DNA from: Phycomyces blakesleeanus NRRL 1555(-)
Lineage: Eukaryota; Mucoromycota; Mucoromycetes; Mucorales; Phycomycetaceae
Assembly: GCF_001638985.1 (NCBI RefSeq)
Contig: NW_017265155.1
Coordinates: 868,001-932,000 of the forward strand
DNA length: 64,000 nucleotides
Reading direction: 5' to 3'
Of this stretch, positions 33,401-44,800 are shown piece after piece. The position numbers were made by a program, and so were the translations under genes. Within the stretch, counting starts at the first letter, position 1. Each line of letters begins with the position of its first letter. Under the pieces are notes generated by a model. That model had not been told where the DNA came from. It saw only the letters and a program-made list of their open reading frames with translations, and did not search any database.

Positions 33401-34888
33401 GCGCTGCCTCTTGTTGTTCTCTAGCAGAAATTCTGTGCTGAGCAACATCTTCATTGAATTGGACGTACGACGAAGGTACAAGACCGGCCTCGCCATTTGT
33501 CTTTTCAACACGCCACCAGCCATCAGTTCTTGTACTGTCTAATACAAGAACCTGCTCTTCATCTTTTACTGTAAGCTCTTCTCCACCCTCGGCATCGAAC
33601 GCATATACGATGACTGCCCATCGTGGTGGATTATTACTCTCTTGGGTTGACGCAGTTTCGGATTCTCTTCGAGTAATTTGGCCGGAAGAGGAAGTGGTTG
33701 TAGTATAGGAGTTTTGACGAGCCGATGATGAGGTAGTTGTGCTGTGTTGTACAGTGGTGAAGTTATTGGATTCCGGTTCAGACAGGGAAGATTCGGATGG
33801 TTTGTTCACGCGGGTGTTTGCCATTTGGGCAATTGAGCGTGAGTCCGTGATCTTGACGAGGATAGCTTTAGCTTCAGATTTTGAGGATGCCTGTAGGTCG
33901 AGTACTGTGGATGAGCTACCGGAAATCTCAATGTGAAGCGTCTTGCCATCGAAAAGATATTTTGTAACATCAAGGATTGGGTATTTGAGAACAGGAAGAG
34001 TTTTGTCGGTCTCGCTACCGTAACAAATCATCCCGTTCCCGACCAACAAATTTCCCTTTCCCTTCTTCTTCTTCTTTTTGACTGCATCGTATTCATGAAC
34101 AGTCCAGGATTGTGCATCATCATTAGCTTCTCTGTTTGTACTATGCTCGCTTCGCCCTGTCTAAATATTAAGTGCCATTAATGTTGATAAATTTCTTAGT
34201 TATACTCGGATTGTGTATTTTAATTTTTTTGTGCTTAATTTTTTTTCTTCTTTTTTTTTTACCATGTGAGGGACTATGGGCTGGATGGGCATAGTTGGAG
34301 GAAGTGCTTGTACAGCTGGCTGCGGTTCAGCCTGTTCATGGATCTCTTCCGATTCCTCCATAGAATGAGGCTCTTTTTGTTCAGTCTCAGAAATTAGCTG
34401 AACATAGTTGCTTGGTGCCAAGCCAATTTTCCCGTTGTTCATTTTCACAAGATACCAATCTGGGTCATCATTTTCGAGCAATAGCATCTCTTGCCCTTCT
34501 TCAAATGATAATTCTTCATCTTGTCGTGCGGCATAATCGTATTCTGCGCGTACCATTCCAATTGGCTCACACTGCAGACAGACGTAAGGTCAGCACAGTT
34601 TTGATTACTAAAGGGTCCACTTGTATATACACACACACATATATATATATACGCCCACACACACACACATATATATATATGTTTGTATTATACCTCTGTC
34701 AAGTAGCTGGCAGGCACCAATCCAACTGGACCAGATGCGTCGCTTGAAGCCTGTTTTAGTTCTGCTTTCCACCATTCGTCGTCTTCTTCTTCGAGAATGT
34801 AAAGTACGTCGTCTTCCTTCATGGCGAGCTCATCAGGTGTTCGAGCTTCATAGTCGTACAGTGCTTTACACACTTGGACATATTTCAT
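30480..34888 (-). CDS. SLA1: SLA1-type endocytic actin-patch adaptor
   Basis: Ten exons: 34694-34888, 34263-34571, 33156-34160, 32979-33042, 32872-32916, 32145-32792, 31058-32065, 30799-30978, 30637-30693 and 30480-30559. All phases agree, about 1196 aa (yeast Sla1 is 1244). Order: SH3-1 (CKALYDYEARTPDELAM), SH3-2 (RAEYDYAARQDEELSF), a Sla1-specific region, SH3-3 (AVIVYAFDAEGGEELTV), a long Glu/Arg/Gln coiled coil, SHD1 (RVRTWTDRSGAFKVDAEL), the SAM-like SHD2 (DWFLMIGVPMQAALIYSS), an acidic LIGFEDDAW motif, a polyglutamine stretch, then a C-terminal tail with several QxTG-type repeats (QMTGV, QLTGF, QQTG, QRTG) that in yeast are Prk1/Ark1 phosphorylation sites. Sla1 binds NPFxD cargo and Las17 and links clathrin coats to actin. 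The start at MKYVQVCKALYDYE matches the family; an upstream non-coding exon is possible. Confidence 0.95.
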
Positions 34889-36002
34889 TTCGAATTTTGG
34901 TTTCTGTGGCAAATGAGAGAAAGGGATGAGTAAATTTTAGAGAATAGTAAATGTGGTCGGGCATACGTTTTTTGTTAGGTTGAATAAGCAATAGAGAGAA
35001 AAGCGTGGTTGTGAGCCTATCAGACAAACGAATAAGATGGGAGGGTATCATTCTGGGAATACAATGGAGTTATCATTTCATACTAAGTGACTTGCGTCCT
35101 TTGTGATACGTAGAATTTCACGAGATGCCTCACCGGGAGAAATGTCTAATAGTTGCCGATCATGTAGGTCTGATTGGTCTGATATTCTATTTATCCTACA
35201 CTACTTCATCGTCTTTATGGCTCTCTTTCTCTTTTTCCTTTTCTCTCTCCATTTGAGTCATTTTATTTTACAAGACTTGGCAAATAATTATGTAATTTAT
35301 AGTGTTTTGTACTCGGTGATCAATTGTAACACATTAAATCATAATATATACTGCGATGGTACGTATTAATTCGAAAATAAAAGGTTTGAGTGAAAGTGAA
35401 TTTGAGATTGGGTGACTTTGGTTAAAGACCCTGGTCAATAGCTATTGTCAATAAAGCTTATTAAAGTTACCCACATTGGTACTATTTATAAATTTTATCG
35501 CAAAAAAAAAAAGAAATTGGATATAATCATCTCTTGTTGTTTGTTTGTGTGTCTTTTTCTTTTTTACTTTGATAAAGCTTGATATCAGTATAACAATCCA
35601 ATGGTTTTTATTCACAAGCCATATTCGAAAGCTGAAACGAGTTACTTGACCGAGAGGTATTTCTTGTCTCTATTTCGAAATTTTGCTTTCTGTGAAGAAT
35701 ATTAATACATTTATTTGGAGTCCCGAATCACATTTTCTCTTTTTATTCAACGATGTCCGTGCCCCTTCCCACAAGCTAATTGGCTAGAATAGAGCATTTC
35801 ATGTGTGTAATGAAATGTTATGCTTTGAACAAAGTATATTCTATTCAAGAACACGCACATGTTTGTATATACAAAAAATCGTCGTCTATACATATACATA
35901 TAGTCACACACAATAATGTTAAATAAAACCCCCTAAAAAAAAAGAAAAGAAATTATGCTCATTTCACAATACGAATCAGCATTGCTCAAAAATTCATTAA
36001 TC
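34889..36002. other. SLA1 upstream region, no gene
   Basis: AT-rich sequence upstream of the SLA1 start. An AG acceptor directly before the first coding codons (34913-34918 region) suggests a 5' UTR intron. No other gene is seen up to the transposase relic. Confidence 0.45.
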
Positions 36003-37076
36003 AAACAAAAATGTCTATTCGAAAATTCCGAAAGAGCACTCGTAACTCTTATCATCCACGAAAAGAAGATAACTATTAGGAGATGTTTTATCTACTAAAT
36101 ACAGATCTTATGCTCTGTGAGAATGCAGCGATTGTCGAGATGAAATTGCAAAGTGTGCAAACAATCAAAAAAATGTATACAGGTCCATGTCAATCCATTT
36201 CCTCGTAAATTAATTGGCCCACTCATAAAAGTTGACAACTGAAAGGCACTTGCAAAGAATTATACGAGAGGATCCATTTACCTCATGTAATCAACTCAGA
36301 ATGGCATAGCATCAATGTCAATTAACGTTGGCAGAAAAACTGTGATTGACTACGTCAAGCATCTTGGCTTCAAATCTTGCATTGCTGCACACAGGCCTTG
36401 TTCGACAAAAGAACATAAGAAGACAAGACTTCATTGGGCCAAGTTATAGTAGAATTGATAGAATGAACAGTGGGTCAGTGTGTTATGGTCTGGCGCGTTT
36501 TGTTTCTGCTTGAAGGGCAACGATGGGTCGAAGCGCGTCTTCAAAAAAGTTGGAGAAAGGTATGGAGAAAGACGCAACATTGCTACGGTGAAGTGAGGTG
36601 GTTGCAGTGTAATTGCTTGAGATTGTTTTTGGAGTGGAGGGTTTGGATTGTTAAAGATAAGCAAGAACGAAAGCGTGAACGAGGATAAATACATTGATAT
36701 TCTGGCACAGGCCTTTCACCCTTGGTTCGCAGTCATTACCGAAAGTCAGATAAGGTCTTTCATCCTTCAGGAGGATGGAGCAATTTGCCACACAGGAGCA
36801 TATATTCAATAGTGGAAGAGGACCCACCAGATCAGTGGGCTAGACTTCTGGCCTGCCCAAAGTTCGGATTTTAAATCACATCAAGAATGTACGGGTTACT
36901 CTTGAAAGGCAAATTGATAAGAGAAGAGTCTCAATCAACTCTTTAGACAATTTGGAGGTAGTTTTGTAAGAAAAATGAGTTGAATTGCATTCGGAGTCTG
37001 TGGGACACTTGGTTGAGAGCATGCAGAGAAGATGGCAAGCTGTAATTGATGCCCATGAAGATCCCACAGATTACTA
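36003..37076 (+). pseudogene. Tc1/mariner-like transposase relic
   Basis: Numerous frameshifts, but the order of motifs is complete: a helical N-terminal segment, KTVIDYVKHLGFKSCIAAH-like sequence near 36340-36395, KKTRLHWAKL, VMVWRV at 36484 (the W-x-C/R-F block of Tc1 proteins), ILQEDGAICHTGAYIQ (second catalytic Asp) at 36767, LDFWPAQSSD and LERQIDKRR (third catalytic region), ending with ESMQRRWQAVIDAHEDPT at 37018. It is clearly inactive. Terminal repeats were not found. Confidence 0.8.
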
Positions 37077-37430
37077 GCAATCTACTTTTTTTTTATTTCT
37101 TTCAAATAAACATCTCAACCTATGTTCATATATAATCTACAACTGCTGGCTATATTATACATAGAGTAATTACTTTTTGAATAATGACCATGTGTATTTT
37201 CAAACTTTATATAATTTTATTTTATTTGACATTATTGTGTGTGGCTGTAATAGGTGCAGATTCCTACTATGTATCCATGGCTGCGGCACAATGTCATCCG
37301 TTTTTCTTTTCTATTTGGTCTGTTTAAGCTCATGATTTTCTATAATTCGTGCGGCTGTTAATATTCTAAAATATATAAAGGTTAGACTAATACCGTATTA
37401 TAGCTATATTAGTTTGCTACATGCTTCAGA
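37077..37430. other. Spacer, no gene seen
   Basis: AT-rich sequence after the Tc1 relic, no recognisable feature. Confidence 0.4.
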
Positions 37431-39100
37431 AGTAATTCAGTTTGTACCAATCATGTCCTGCGAGTTTTTACTGAAATATCCAAGACGGATATTTACCCAT
37501 TTCAAACATTCTGGGGATGCCTGAGAGAATGAGAAAGCAGTGATTTACCTTCAAATAATTGAGCTTCTGAAAGATTGTCGGGATTGAACATATTTCGACA
37601 GGCATCGTTCACAAAGAAAAGGTGTAAACCAGAACCATACGCTAGAAATCTTTTGTGAACAAATATATTTTGAATATTTTACACAGATTATCTTTCCAGA
37701 AAATATTAGTACAATTAACCCAATAATATACTAAATATTATAGAGCTAACACCAATGAGTATCCCAACAACAGCAGGTATATGCACTTTTTCAATGACGA
37801 GTCTGTTTAACATTTCATTCATTTGCTGACCAATTTTGACGGAATCGGAAACGAGGAAGCTAGACGAATACTTTGCAGGTTTGAACTCACCAACGCATAC
37901 ATCCAGGCGTGTGGATCTAATCTTTACGAATATTACATAATCTGGTTTGAATTTGACTGATTATTTCCTCTGCCTTGCTAATGGTCCAATCGCCCTACAA
38001 TAATGGTATAGTGTCATTAATATTGAATTTGTATAGAAAACATCAATTGTTTATGTGATACTCACCATTAATGCTTGGATAGCTCCTATGTATCGAAAAT
38101 CCGCTTCACCAAATTTGATATCATCCCGTGCAAATGGATATCCTCAACAACTGGGGAATCATCAGGAGGCATGAAGAGTTTAGGAGTGCTACAAGTAATA
38201 ACGTTAGTGAATTGAAAAAATAAATATAATATGAACGTACATGGTGTGAAGCATACCTGTTATAATGATGTTGCTCCTATTATTGGTTGTAGCTGCTTCA
38301 TACACGATTTTAATAGTCTCTGGCTGCGTGACTATCCATAAATCTGTTTCGCTATTAATGCCATGTTATACTAGTAGAAACAAGTCAATTTATACTCGAA
38401 AATATATGATTTAATAAACTTACATTTGATAGCGTACTGCACCACTTGAATACCATTGGATCCAGATTATCTCAAGTCTTCGTCAATAACAATTTGAATA
38501 TATTGTTGTGTACTTTTGAACCTAGATCTTTTGTAGCGGAATTATTGTAATCGCTGCTAAAATAATACACATGGTCCAGTAATATATGTCTCTCTCTCTT
38601 TTTTTTAGTTTTCATATAAATAAATGTATGTATTAACAATTACTTACTGGAAGCTATTATCGGACAGGTGGATGACGCTGACTTTGGCCAGCTCGGCCGA
38701 CCTTATCCTGTACTGTTACAGTTCCGCGATAGCATCAACACCGGATATAAACCACTATGGTGAAAGAAGCATAAGGGATTGTTAATAAATAGGTAATTGT
38801 ATATTACTATATTATATTTTACCTGTTTTGAGGATTTATCTGTTTTATTTTCTTCTCATTGCGCTTGTACTTGTATAGTACTTTTCTTGGGGGATGACAG
38901 CTTGCTAAATGAGTTCTATCTTGTGAGTTTACACTGGAAATATCATATTCTTGAGGACCATCAATATTTTGACTTGCTTCGTTTATTATTTTACATGCTG
39001 TTAAAGAACCTAGGTTACCGTGGATGTCGTAGTTTTCAACCACTGTCGTGTTTGTAGCTTCTCTTTTTACAAGAATCAACTTGAATCAAACTTATCTATT
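37431..39100 (-). pseudogene. Decayed orphan gene(s), minus strand
   Basis: Fragments in shifting frames on the minus strand look protein-like. One is YGSGLHLFFVNDACRNMFNP at about 37590. Another is RSTRLDVCVGEFKPAKYSSS with a downstream QQMNEMLNRLVIEKVHIPAV at about 37765-37915, and a third is KIVYEAATTNNRSNIIITGM at about 38290. A charged block starts LVKREATNTTVVENYDIHGN (38819-39079). The RLDV-GE-KP layout resembles uncharacterised mucoralean proteins I recall that may carry a nuclease-like fold, but this is memory-based. Stops interrupt every block, although several gaps between blocks could be introns. Confidence 0.4.
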
Positions 39101-39349
39101 AGATTATGATGCTGAAAGAATCTTACCTTAGCACGATTGATGCGATACTTGTCTAAATATATTTTGTATTGATTCATAATGTTCAGCTTGTTCTATTGCT
39201 TCTTCAAATATCTTTTTACACTATTCAATTTTTTTAGGTGGCTCGGAATCGTCATTGTCTTATTGATTGTGTCAAACTTTGAATTAATGCACCATAGGCA
39301 GAAAACGCTCCCTTAGTAGCATCAAATGCTGCTTTAATATATATTTTTA

Positions 39350-40060
39350 TCAGTGTAATCTGGTTAGTCCATCTTGACGCTTGAATGTTACAAAAAAAAG
39401 GACAGTAGAGCCGAGTCTTGACAACCTTTTTGTCTTATATTTTGCGTCTATTATATGTCTCAAATATATTTTGTCCTTCATCAATTGCATTCTTGTGGAT
39501 GAAGAGCACCATGTTGATTCTCTTGTCATCGGTGTTATCAACAGTGTATCTGACATAGAAATCCAGGTCATTCAAGGTGGTAATGAAGCCAAACATTTCC
39601 TTTGCTTTATAAGATTTTCTGAAATGCTGATTGATGTTTTCAATGCCTTGGCGGATGACATTGGTGTATTCACATTTCTTTAAATAGTTGAACAAGGCTG
39701 ACACATTATAATGAACTTCTATATGTTTATTTACAAGAGCCATAGCATCAGGCGAAAGTTTTTCGGTGCATTGCGTATGCTCTACGATCCTCTTCAATTG
39801 TGTGGTTATGCCGTGCTTTGCATGAGTGCATAGCTACTTTTCCGTCTTTCTTCTTAGAGAAATACACGAAGCATTGACAGCCATGCTTCTTTATATACTT
39901 GACTCGCTTTCTTTCCCATCCGGGAAGAGGATTATCTTTATTCACAGCGGCGTCCGAAGCAATCGTTGCGGCCGTATAGCTGTCTCTATATTCCCCTCCA
40001 TGCTTACATAGCATCTTTATGCGAGTGCTTGATGAAGACCTAGTGATAAACACAATATTA
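39350..40060 (-). pseudogene. Second MULE/FAR1-type transposase relic (N-terminal part)
   Basis: On the minus strand a FAR1-like zinc region is visible (LCKHGGEYRDSYTAATIASD, KKHGCQCFVYFSKKKDG, SCKARHNHTIEEDRRAYAMH) followed, after a frameshift at about 39775-39795, by CTEKLSPDAMALVNKHIEVH, then NYLKKCEYTNVIRQGIENI and TTLNDLDFYVRYTVDN. The motif order (Cys-rich block, HNH-like HNH/T pair, helical repeat) is that of MULE transposase N-termini, as in the gene at 10452, but the sequence is a different subfamily. The catalytic part is absent, so it is a dead fragment. Confidence 0.65.
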
Positions 40061-41657
40061 TGTGTGGCACCATATGCCTCAGAAGCTTCATAAACAGCTG
40101 CAGTTGAAGAGAATTGTCTTCAAGCAAGAAGAATAGTGTTAAATATACTGCTATACTAAAGGGTGGAGTATGTTTCAAAATGATAAACTTCTCAAAAAGT
40201 GTGGGTGACAACTTTAGTGCCCATTTTAATACAGCAATGGAAAAAAATCTAGCCACGACTGATCCACATGATAGTTGTCTCAAAACCACTATTTACACCA
40301 ATAGAATTGAACTCGGTTAAATCAGAATCGTACTTCTTGGAAAAAAAAACTCACTGACTATGACAAGGTCATCGGTGTTGTTGGTGTTGCTCGTTAAATG
40401 TCAAAAAAAAGTTTATGCGTTGATGTTGTAGTAAAAAAAAATGGCGGTAATTTTATTGGCAATCTGAAAGATGATCTATCTACTCCCCCCAAAAAAAGAG
40501 TATATGTTATACCAAAAAACATACGTGACACCAGATATTTCCATCTTGTCCATAAAATTACTCTTCTTTGGGAGATTTGTGTTCAAGACCTAAATATCGA
40601 GGCACTGAACAATTTGTTTTCCTTCTGATTCACGAATAATACCTTAAATATTCCCCAAGGCGTTTATTCTCTCTCTCTTTCTCTCTTTATTTTCTTTCAA
40701 GATACCTAAAGTCTGAGATCAATAATTTCACATGAGAAGAAGCCATTATTTTTATTGACATGAGCTTATTTGTGTAAAGGGATTTATTTTCAAGAGAAGA
40801 ATAAATATAAAAATTGGATTGAAATTACCAAAGATTGGACTTACATTAAATATCCCGCTTGACTCATTCTCCAAATTATGATACTTTCTTCAAAGCCCTG
40901 AGAATTCTATATATTAAAAAGTTATTACAGACATTCTATCGAATATAGAACCCTGAAAACCAATCTCAATTATAAGATTAGTATTTGTTCCCCAACCGAA
41001 GTCCAAGTCAACCTTCTTTTCTTTTGAATTATTGTCGCTGTTGTATTATATATGTGCTGAGCCTCACAGGATCTTGACCCAATGACAAGTTCTTTGATCT
41101 GTGGCTCGTTTGTAGCTCAAAATTTTTGAATTTTAAAGTGTGGCAATGCATTGGAGGCTCAGATATAGATAGATATATAAATTATTCTTTGTACACTCAA
41201 GTACAACAAAAAAAAAATCCATTTTTGGCTTATTGAAAATCTCTAGATCAGCAAATATTGTTAGAGCTTTGCATTTTTTTAACAAACCCAAATTAACAAT
41301 AAGATTGTTTGAATATGATGAAGCAAATTTGATAGTATATTTTAGACCCACACTAGTATCGCTCTTAATAATTGCAGTCGTACTTGTATAAAGAATAGTA
41401 GTGTTCGTCTTGGGTTATTATACACATCATTTACCTTCTCAGACCTTGTGTCCAACTTAAGCCCACCTGAATATAATTTGTGTATAGTGGAACCATTTGT
41501 AACATTGAGTGATAGTTGTAATAATTTTTTTAAAAAAAAAATTCTTCTACAAAAAGAGCCACAAGACAAGATTTCTTTATTCACCACTTTTTATTACTTT
41601 TATTACTTCTATTACTATTATTATTATTACTAGCATTCATTTTTATATTCTATAAAG
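40061..41657. other. Spacer before the orphan membrane protein gene
   Basis: Contains short open frames without recognisable character (for example 40398-40628) and AT-rich sequence. The last 60 bp before the gene are a (ttatta)-like run. No supported gene. Confidence 0.4.
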
Positions 41658-43178
41658 ATGTTTCTAAGAAATAATCTTCTCATATTATGTATTCTCCTGG
41701 TAGAATTCGTACACAGATGCCGTGCTCCTCCTGTAGAGCAAGAGGAAGCTGATCCATTTGCCATACCACCCGCCCTTGAGATTCTAAAGACCATCGTACT
41801 CGGCTATATGGCCCACGTTTTGACCGTTAGACCCGAGACAGGAATAGGTCCCTATTCTACAGAATCCCGGCGCCTTGGATGTTTTGCATTCCCAGTAATG
41901 GGAATCGGGTTCGCTGCACAGTCGATTTACTTTGCTATTTACGGGGACAATATTCTTGGGATTTCCAAATTTAAACAAATGCTGAAAAAGTATGACGAAG
42001 AAACTCGCAATAGTTATGCAAAGGGTGGAGAAAATATCAACGTCAATCCAGGGTCCTCACTATTTTCGGAAACGTTCAAATCAAATAATCAAAAAGAGTT
42101 CAACGCCACACATCAAACCAGCAATGTAGAAAGTTTTCTTGAAAGAACGAGTAGTTTAAGAGACTGGCTAGTGGAAAGCATGAGAGCAAATGGCGTCTAT
42201 ACCAAGGAGTACGACAATGCACCATATCTGGCAGCCTTACTGCACACAATGGATCCCAAGGACGCCAAAAAAGTAAAGCAATGCATTCTCAACGAAAATA
42301 TACTGCTGGGGTTTGACTCAAGCACGTACAAGCCATTGAAAGAACATTTCGTAAAGGTCACCAAAGACCTATCTGTCAGTGGGCCAGGATCACTAGCCGA
42401 ATACCAAACCACCGTACGGCCTAGTTATGTCCGATATTTATCTATCAGTATGCTGAATCAACTGACGGCATCTTACAATGTTGACGACACCTCCTACTTT
42501 GAAGTGTGCGTTACGCTAGGACAGATATTCTTTACGGTAGTCGAATGTATGGAGATAGACGGAGATAAATGGGCCAAAGTTGTTATGATCATCTACACTG
42601 CAATGTCTGTTTTCCAAGTTACCTCTCTCTTCGCCCTGCACAAACAATCGATGCCTTTTACGGTATACTATGATCAAGACCTCTCTTGGCAAAAGCTTAT
42701 CGAAGATCGTGGTATATATGTCATAAAGGATGTCAAAAGAATTCTTTTCCCCCACAAGTATGCACCAAAACCTTTGACGCCAACAGGTATTGTGTATTCC
42801 GGCTGGGTATATCCAACAAGCTGTGTGCTGTTCATTCTAGAGAGAAGAGAATTCGAACTTGACAGACGTAGACTTTTGATTGATATATACGGCAACCGAG
42901 TCCATGGAATCTTCTCAATACTGGGCATGGGCGTTTCTCCTTTAGTTTGCATCTGGGCCGATTACAAAAGCCAGAGCATAACAAAATGGCTTGTTATAGG
43001 TTGGATGGTTGCTCCAGTCGTATTTCACTGTGGAATAGCTATTCAAAATGGAACTATTGGATACAACTTTTTAGTTAGAAGCACTTGGTTTATTTTCATT
43101 TCACTTCTTAGTTTAGGATGTCTCCTCACTGCAACAGTGTTTGGATATATCCCAGATTACGCAAATAGCTTTTTATAG
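41658..43178 (+). CDS. Orphan multi-pass membrane protein with signal peptide, single exon
   Basis: An uninterrupted 506-aa frame, unusual beside intron-rich neighbours. A signal-peptide-like leader (MFLRNNLLILCILLVEFVH) is followed by RCRAPPVEQEE, then a hydrophobic segment with VLGYMAHVLTV, CFAFPVMGIGFAAQSIYFAI, a large polar soluble loop of about 200 residues rich in Asn/Lys/Ser, and a C-terminal half with at least five hydrophobic spans (for example VVMIIYTAMSVFQVTSLFAL, GIFSILGMGVSPLVCIWADY, WLVIGWMVAPVVFHCGIAI, STWFIFISLLSLGCLLTATV). I do not recognise the family. It is flanked on both sides by transposase debris. A short N-terminal sibling exists at 15770-16039. Confidence 0.8.
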   Translation: MFLRNNLLILCILLVEFVHRCRAPPVEQEEADPFAIPPALEILKTIVLGYMAHVLTVRPETGIGPYSTESRRLGCFAFPVMGIGFAAQSIYFAIYGDNILGISKFKQMLKKYDEETRNSYAKGGENINVNPGSSLFSETFKSNNQKEFNATHQTSNVESFLERTSSLRDWLVESMRANGVYTKEYDNAPYLAALLHTMDPKDAKKVKQCILNENILLGFDSSTYKPLKEHFVKVTKDLSVSGPGSLAEYQTTVRPSYVRYLSISMLNQLTASYNVDDTSYFEVCVTLGQIFFTVVECMEIDGDKWAKVVMIIYTAMSVFQVTSLFALHKQSMPFTVYYDQDLSWQKLIEDRGIYVIKDVKRILFPHKYAPKPLTPTGIVYSGWVYPTSCVLFILERREFELDRRRLLIDIYGNRVHGIFSILGMGVSPLVCIWADYKSQSITKWLVIGWMVAPVVFHCGIAIQNGTIGYNFLVRSTWFIFISLLSLGCLLTATVFGYIPDYANSFL

Positions 43179-43675
43179 TTTATTAAGGGTAGAAATCACC
43201 TTGTAGTTTAATAATAATAAAATGTAATATCTAATATCTAATATCTAATACACGTATATCTATGTATGTTAGAGTGCGCAGCTGCTTGGTAGTATAGCTA
43301 TTAAGCTATACAAATAGAGTATTTAATACTAAAGAACTATATAAAGTATCTTTATTCTTATGAATTTGTCAAGTAAAATTGAATTCATATATTCTATTCG
43401 TTGATAAGCTTAGCATAGAATAAAAGCGATCGATTGGACTAATGAGCCCAAGAGTGTGGGTTTGATAGTTACAATCGAGAAAATAAAGATAAAAATAAGT
43501 TGTATGTTAGATAAAGCGTCCTAAAGAAAGAAAGAAAACATTGTATTCACCAAAGCCACAGGCAAAAAAAAATTATTTAATAAAGTAAAGCAAAAACTGC
43601 TTTGGCTTTTGTCGAACGAGTGGATAGGTAGATGAGAAACTGTGCAAGGTACCTCAAAAATCATATATTTGCTGA
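43179..43675. other. Spacer, no gene seen
   Basis: AT-rich 3' flank of the membrane protein gene, with tctaatatc repeats at 43231-43250. Confidence 0.45.
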
Positions 43676-44175
43676 TGAATCAGAATTCAATTTCTATGTG
43701 CCGTAGTCGTGGCTGGTTTGCACAAAGGTTTACAATCAATTATCACAACTCATTTCAGAAAAGCCACTTCACATATGGCTATCAGTGCAGTATCTGCTAT
43801 TGGTGCATTTAATTTGGGATTGAGAAAATCCAGAAACATGAAAACGAACAAAGGTAATAGAGGTCTTATAATTAAAGACGTCTCAGTATATATTTTCTGT
43901 TATCAAAGGGCTATATGCAGACGCGACCTTCAATCATTTAATGATATTATGTCAGTTATGGATGAGTTCCATGGTATAAAAGAGTGTTTCATTATTGTGG
44001 GTAATACTTTATTCTACGTTTCTCAAATATTTGGCTTAACGATTAAATGTAAAAAAAAAGAGGGCTATCCAGCTGTCAAACTTTTATCTTCGCTCGCCTG
44101 AGATCAATTCTATTGAACGGTTTAAGGGTATTATGAAAGAGAAAAATCAAGCTAAATGTTCCAAGTGGTATGCAA
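43676..44175 (+). pseudogene. IS630/Tc1-type transposase relic (catalytic part)
   Basis: Frames read DESEFNFYV at 43676 (first catalytic Asp/Glu region), SRGWFAKGLQSIITTHFRK-like sequence with one frameshift, AISAVSAIGAFNLGLRKS, RDLQSFNDIMSVMDEFHGI and FIIVGNTLFYV (second catalytic block, the usual MDNAPIH now degraded), and PAVKLLSSLA. It appears to belong to the same broad transposase family as the N-terminal relic at 1.7-2.4 kb, judged by recalled family order. It is inactive. Confidence 0.65.
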
Positions 44176-44800
44176 TTACATCCTTTTATTGTCTCAAAAG
44201 CCCAACAATATATTTCTCTAGTGTTGGATGAAGGACATTAAGTTGTCTGCTCATTTGGTTGCCATAGTTATAGCAAACACCTTGATTTTTCATTAAAATT
44301 CCTACAATATAATAGGAACCAATGGTGCTGTAGAGTATTCTCATTGTTAGTGAGTTTTTGAGAAAGGTGAAAATAGTTAAAATATCCTCGAGTGCACTTT
44401 GTATTACAAAATGAGTTCTTTGATAATTTGCCATTAGATTTAAGATCGTCCTGCTTTTTTCTTGAGGCTAGAATAACAAACAAGTAAAGGTTATATAAAT
44501 TCTCTGTGTCTATGTGGGTGAATTCTTTACTACTTACGTGGATCTAATTGAACCATCATACGCAATGACTCAGTTTAGTTCGAGTCACCAATCAGCTTAT
44601 AGTGTACCTCACATCGGGATTGCTGCGATCAAACATATCCTCGTATTATTCACCTTTGTACTATTCTATATGCAGCCTCTTAGGTTTATGTTCCTTATCT
44701 GGATTGCTAGTAGAAAATTTATCAAGAAGAACTACGTTGGTAGTCCAAAGACGTTGATTAACTTGACTTTCAATCCAATGTAATTCAGTTTGATTGAATA
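44176..44800 (-). pseudogene. Unresolved decayed coding debris
   Basis: Minus-strand frames (44186-44483) read LFVILASRKKQDDLKSNGKL and SALEDILTIFTFLKNSLTMR with helical, protein-like composition, and upstream positions (44514-44783, read on minus) contain short coding-like pieces. Together they suggest a dead gene, possibly of the same orphan kind as at 3.1-3.7 kb, but I cannot assign it. Confidence 0.25.
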
